A stretch of DNA of 9,144 nucleotides from NCBI GenBank assembly GCA_024279075.1, contig JAJRRX010000213.1, forward strand, positions 1 through 9,144. Reading direction: 5' to 3'. The notes below the pieces were generated by a model, which was not told the DNA's origin, searched no databases, and saw nothing but the letters and a program-made list of their open reading frames with translations. The position numbers and the translations under genes were made by a program. Of this stretch, positions 6,564 to 9,144 are shown one piece after another. The DNA is from Alphaproteobacteria bacterium. GTDB taxonomy: Bacteria; Pseudomonadota; Alphaproteobacteria; Rhodobacterales; Rhodobacteraceae. How positions within the stretch are numbered: the first letter of the stretch is position 1; every line of letters begins with the position of its first letter.

Positions 6564-7709
6564 ATGAGTAAGAAAATTTCAGCCCTGATCGTCGCCGCTG
6601 GCCGAGGCACCCGTGCGGGGGCTGGCCTGCCCAAGCAATATCGGCCCCTCGGCGGGGTGCCCGTGCTGCGCCACACCTTGCAGGCGCTGCTGGCGCATGA
6701 TGCTGTGCGCGATATTCAGGTGGTGATCCACCCCGATGATGTGCCGCTTTATGACGCCGCCACGGCGGGGCTAAGCCGCCTGCGCCCCCCTGTTTTCGGC
6801 GGGAAAAACCGCTCTGAAAGTGTGCTGAACGGGCTAGAGGCGCTGGCGAATGATGCCCCCGAGATTGTCCTGATCCATGACGCCGCCCGCCCGTTTCTCC
6901 CGCCTGAAATCATCGACTCGCTCCTGCTTGCGCTAGGGGATGCGCCCGGGGCCCTCCCCGCCCTTCAGGTGGTCGATGCCCTCTGGCACGGCGAAGATGG
7001 CGCGGCGAAGGCCCCCCGCAACCGCGAGGGCCTCCACCGCGCCCAAACCCCGCAAGCCTTTGATTTTGCCACCATACTCAAGGCCCACCACAGCGCCACA
7101 GCTCCGGCCGATGACGACGTGGCGCTGGCCATTCAGCAAGGCCTAAACGTGGCCATTGTGGAAGGGGACGAGCGCAATTATAAGCTCACAACGCCGCAAG
7201 ATTTCGCCCGCGCCGAAAGGGAAACCATGATAGATATTCGCACCGGAAACGGGTTTGATGTGCACGCCTTTACCGAGGGAAACGCCGTAATACTCTGCGG
7301 CCTCAAAATTCCCCACACCCACGCACTGCTTGGCCATTCTGACGCCGATGTGGCCATGCACACCATTACCGATGCTCTGTTTGGCGCGCTGGCCGAAGGT
7401 GATATCGGCCAGTGGTTTCCGCCGTCCGAGGCCGAATGGAAGGGCGCAGCGTCGGATATTTTCCTGCTTAAAGCGGTGGAACGGGTGGCGGCGCGGGGGT
7501 TTGCCATTACGCATATTGATTGCACAATCATCTGTGAAGCGCCTAAAATTGGCCCGCACGCCGCGGCCATGCGGGCCGAAATCGCACGGCTTACAGGCAT
7601 TGATCTTGATCGCGTGTCGGTCAAGGCGACAACATCCGAAAAACTTGGCTTTACGGGGCGCGGCGAAGGCATTGCCGCCATGGCCACCGCAACATTGGTG
7701 AAATTATGA
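6564..7709 (+). CDS. ispDF: IspDF bifunctional isoprenoid (MEP pathway) enzyme
   Basis: Fusion of two enzymes of the methylerythritol-phosphate pathway to isoprenoids. Residues 1-220 are IspD, which joins CTP and MEP to give CDP-methylerythritol; visible motifs are LIVAAGRGTRAG with PKQY (nucleotide binding), FGGKNRSESVLNGL, IHDAARP and HRAQTPQAF. Residues 222-381 are IspF, the cyclase that forms methylerythritol cyclodiphosphate; metal ligands are D232 and H234 in FDVH and H266 in MHTITDAL, followed by GDIGQWFPP and KATTSEKLGFTGRGEGI. Both halves look complete (381 residues). IspDF fusions are typical of alphaproteobacteria. It starts divergently from dusB, has no clear ribosome site at its ATG, and overlaps pgpA by four bases (ATGA), so it leads a three-gene operon. 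Confidence 0.96.
   Translation: MSKKISALIVAAGRGTRAGAGLPKQYRPLGGVPVLRHTLQALLAHDAVRDIQVVIHPDDVPLYDAATAGLSRLRPPVFGGKNRSESVLNGLEALANDAPEIVLIHDAARPFLPPEIIDSLLLALGDAPGALPALQVVDALWHGEDGAAKAPRNREGLHRAQTPQAFDFATILKAHHSATAPADDDVALAIQQGLNVAIVEGDERNYKLTTPQDFARAERETMIDIRTGNGFDVHAFTEGNAVILCGLKIPHTHALLGHSDADVAMHTITDALFGALAEGDIGQWFPPSEAEWKGAASDIFLLKAVERVAARGFAITHIDCTIICEAPKIGPHAAAMRAEIARLTGIDLDRVSVKATTSEKLGFTGRGEGIAAMATATLVKL
7215..7229 (+). promoter_or_regulatory. Internal ribosome site and ATG at the IspD/IspF junction
   Basis: GAAAGGG (7215-7221) is followed after five bases by ATG (7227-7229), which is codon 222 of ispDF in the same frame. Translation from here would give a 160-residue protein, the length of a stand-alone IspF, starting just before its domain. 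The site is better than the one at the ispDF start itself. Whether it is used is unknown. Confidence 0.4.
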
Positions 7710-8200
7710 GCAGACTTATCGCAACCGTCTTTGGCATCGGCCTTATCCCCTTTGCGCCGGGCACGTGGGGCAGCCTTGCGGCTATTCCGATGGCCTATGG
7801 CATCCACTATCTTGGCGGCTTTCCAGCGCTCCTTGTCTCTACCATCGCGGTTTACGTCCTTGGCCTTTGGGCCACCACCGAAGTCACGCGCGGCACAGAT
7901 AACCACGACCCCTCAGAAATTGTGATCGACGAGGTTGCAGGCCAATGGACAGCTCTTCTTGGCGTTTCGGCTGGCCTTTGGTTTGCGGGCGTCCCGAGCC
8001 ACATCTTCCCCTACCCTGGTTGGGTCAGCGCCTTTGTGCTGTTTCGCTTGTTTGATATCTGGAAGCCTTGGCTGGTGGGCTGGGCGGACCGCAAAACCAC
8101 ACCAACAGGGGTGATGCTGGATGACGTGATAGCGGGCCTCTTTGCCATGGTGCTTACTGTGGTTGCCGCTGGCATTTCGCACGGGGTATTGATGAAATGA
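7706..8200 (+). CDS. pgpA: Phosphatidylglycerophosphatase A family protein
   Basis: Membrane phosphatase of the PgpA family, which removes phosphate from phosphatidylglycerol-phosphate in the last step of phosphatidylglycerol synthesis. The 164 residues carry the family signatures GLIPFAPGTWGSLAA (12-26), HDPSEIVIDEVAGQ (67-80, with the acidic metal-binding residues) and FRLFDIWKPW plus GVMLDDVIAG (113-144). Several hydrophobic stretches (about 8-30, 40-58, 84-96, 141-160) suit an inner-membrane protein. It overlaps ispDF and cinA by four bases on either side, so all three are probably translated in series. Length and motifs are normal. Activity towards lipid phosphate is inferred from the family. 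Confidence 0.92.
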   Translation: MSRLIATVFGIGLIPFAPGTWGSLAAIPMAYGIHYLGGFPALLVSTIAVYVLGLWATTEVTRGTDNHDPSEIVIDEVAGQWTALLGVSAGLWFAGVPSHIFPYPGWVSAFVLFRLFDIWKPWLVGWADRKTTPTGVMLDDVIAGLFAMVLTVVAAGISHGVLMK

Positions 8201-8667
8201 GTGGTGCGCTTCAGGTGATCGAGGCCGCTCGTGCCGCAGGCCTGAAAATCGTTACCGCAGAAAGCTGCACCGGTGGCATGTTGGCCACCGCCCTTACCGA
8301 TATCTCTGGAGCGTCTGCGGTGTTTGATCGCGGATTCATCACCTATTCCTACGCTTCCAAGCCCGAGGTTTTGGGGGTAAACCCTGATTTGGTCGAGGCG
8401 TATGGGGCGGTGAGTGCCGAAGTGGTGGCGCAAATGGCAAATGGCGCTTTGGCCCATAGTGATGCCGATATTGGTGTGGCCATTACTGGCATTGCAGGGC
8501 CGGTTGAAGGCAGTGGCAAACCCGAGGGGCGGGTTTGGTTTGCGATTGCAACTGCTGAATCCGTTGAGCCGGTGGTGCGCGAATTTGGCGCGATTGGCCG
8601 CGCTAATGTGCGAGAGGCCAGTGTGGAACAGGCGCTAGCCCTGCTGCTCGGGGCCATAAAGCGCTAA
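8197..8667 (+). CDS. cinA: Stand-alone CinA C-terminal domain (PncC-type NMN amidase)
   Basis: Nicotinamide-nucleotide amidohydrolase family, which deamidates NMN to nicotinate mononucleotide in pyridine-nucleotide salvage. The 156 residues hold only the C-terminal CinA domain; the N-terminal molybdopterin-like domain of full CinA is absent, as is common for this class. Visible motifs are TAESCTGGMLA (20-30, with the presumed nucleophile Ser23), TYSYASKPEVLGV, GAVSAEVVAQMA and GIAGPVEGSGKPEGRVWFAI (98-117). The ATG overlaps the pgpA stop by four bases (ATGA). Its last 33 bases overlap the end of the convergent coq10/ratA gene. PncC activity is an inference from the family; the older link of CinA to competence should not be read into it. 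Confidence 0.92.
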   Translation: MSGALQVIEAARAAGLKIVTAESCTGGMLATALTDISGASAVFDRGFITYSYASKPEVLGVNPDLVEAYGAVSAEVVAQMANGALAHSDADIGVAITGIAGPVEGSGKPEGRVWFAIATAESVEPVVREFGAIGRANVREASVEQALALLLGAIKR

Positions 8668-9093
8668 TGCGCGGTTCTCGAACGCTTTCACAATCCGCCG
8701 CATCGCCTCTCCAAAAACCACACCAATAATGCCCTGTAACACTTTGGATTTGAACTCGAAATCCACATGGAAGTCGGCAATACATCCCTGCTCATCCGGC
8801 AGGAAATGCCAATAGTTGATCAGGTATTTGAACGGCCCGTCCAAATACTCCACCTCGATCTTGTGGTTTTCGGGGTGCATGGTCACGCGCGAGGTAAAGC
8901 GCTCGCGAAACAGCTTAAACGAAATTATCAAATCCGCCTCTACCACCTTGCCATCAACCGTTTCCCGCTCACTCCTGATCCGCGCCCCTGTGCACCACGG
9001 CAAAAACGCGGGGTATTTTCCAATGTCGGCCACAAGGTCAAACATCTGCTGCGGGCTATAGGGCATCGGGCGATTTTCAGAATGGGTGGGCAT
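8635..9093 (-). CDS. coq10: Coq10/RatA-type START-domain protein
   Basis: Small soluble protein of the START/polyketide-cyclase fold. Mitochondrial Coq10 homologues bind coenzyme Q and aid respiration; the E. coli homologue RatA has been described as a ribosome-association toxin, so databases may label this gene either way. The 152 residues show the family pattern YSPQQMFDLVADIGKYPAF-LPWC (12-34), LDGPFKYLINYW (84-95), DFHVDFEFKSKVLQ (107-120) and a C-terminal helix (about 127-145). There is no signal peptide. The ATG has only a weak purine run (GAGAGA) upstream. No antitoxin-like RnfH partner is seen nearby, and the alphaproteobacterial, quinone-using setting favours the Coq10 role (inference). 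It converges on cinA and overlaps it by 33 bases. Confidence 0.88.
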   Translation of the reverse strand: MPTHSENRPMPYSPQQMFDLVADIGKYPAFLPWCTGARIRSERETVDGKVVEADLIISFKLFRERFTSRVTMHPENHKIEVEYLDGPFKYLINYWHFLPDEQGCIADFHVDFEFKSKVLQGIIGVVFGEAMRRIVKAFENRALALYGPEQQG

Positions 9094-9144
9094 TTTGTCT
9101 CTCTGGGGTGACGTTTGCTGTTAGCTACCATAAAGTGCCTAAGA
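9094..9144. other. Short upstream stretch of coq10, nothing recognised
   Basis: These 51 bases upstream of coq10 hold no identifiable gene, and I see no convincing promoter. A minus-strand frame crossing it overlaps coq10 and looks like a shadow. Confidence 0.4.

Noticed and set aside
7178..7906. Long minus-strand frame of 242 codons opposite ispDF and pgpA
   Set aside because: It lies wholly against two well-conserved genes, resembles no family, and its composition looks like the antisense of a GC-rich gene.
8635..9093. RatA toxin as part of a toxin-antitoxin pair
   Set aside because: No antitoxin-like neighbour is present; the family label alone does not support a toxin-antitoxin module here.

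Overview
The window is a dense block of housekeeping and nitrogen-regulation genes from an alphaproteobacterium, most probably of the Rhodobacterales. The main pointers are the minus-strand order dusB (nifR3)-ntrB-ntrC-ntrY-ntrX, an NtrC lacking the sigma54-contact GAFTGA loop (the type described in Rhodobacter capsulatus), a fused IspDF enzyme, and a Coq10/RatA-type gene beside a stand-alone CinA/PncC gene. No mobile element, rRNA, tRNA, CRISPR array or sizeable repeat was found, and no gene looks foreign.

Layout. Minus strand, positions 6512 to 1: dusB (tRNA dihydrouridine synthase), ntrB (histidine kinase), ntrC (response regulator), ntrY (membrane histidine kinase) and the first 270 codons of ntrX, which runs off the left edge. 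Junctions are overlapping or abutting (dusB/ntrB by 4 nt, ntrB/ntrC by 0 nt, ntrY/ntrX by 8 nt), with one 35-nt gap between ntrC and ntrY, so this is probably one operon. Plus strand, 6564 to 8667: ispDF (isoprenoid precursors), pgpA (phosphatidylglycerol synthesis) and cinA/pncC, all joined by 4-nt ATGA overlaps. Minus strand, 8635 to 9093: coq10/ratA, convergent with cinA and overlapping its tail by 33 bp. The divergent space between dusB and ispDF is about 50-100 bp and is the only obvious promoter region.

How the genes fit together. NtrB/NtrC and NtrY/NtrX are two phosphorelay pairs for nitrogen status; in this lineage they sit behind dusB. The plus-strand genes are metabolic: IspDF supplies isoprenoids (also needed for quinone side chains), PgpA makes membrane lipid, and Coq10 is a quinone-binding START-fold protein.

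The main anomaly is in ntrY. The reading frame is intact over 745 codons except for one in-frame amber TAG at codon 464, inside the PAS domain. It separates the membrane sensor half from the kinase half. Both halves look well conserved, so this is a recent nonsense mutation, a sequencing error, or, less likely, a read-through or split-gene arrangement. Otherwise the region is ordinary core genome, and I found no convincing undescribed system.
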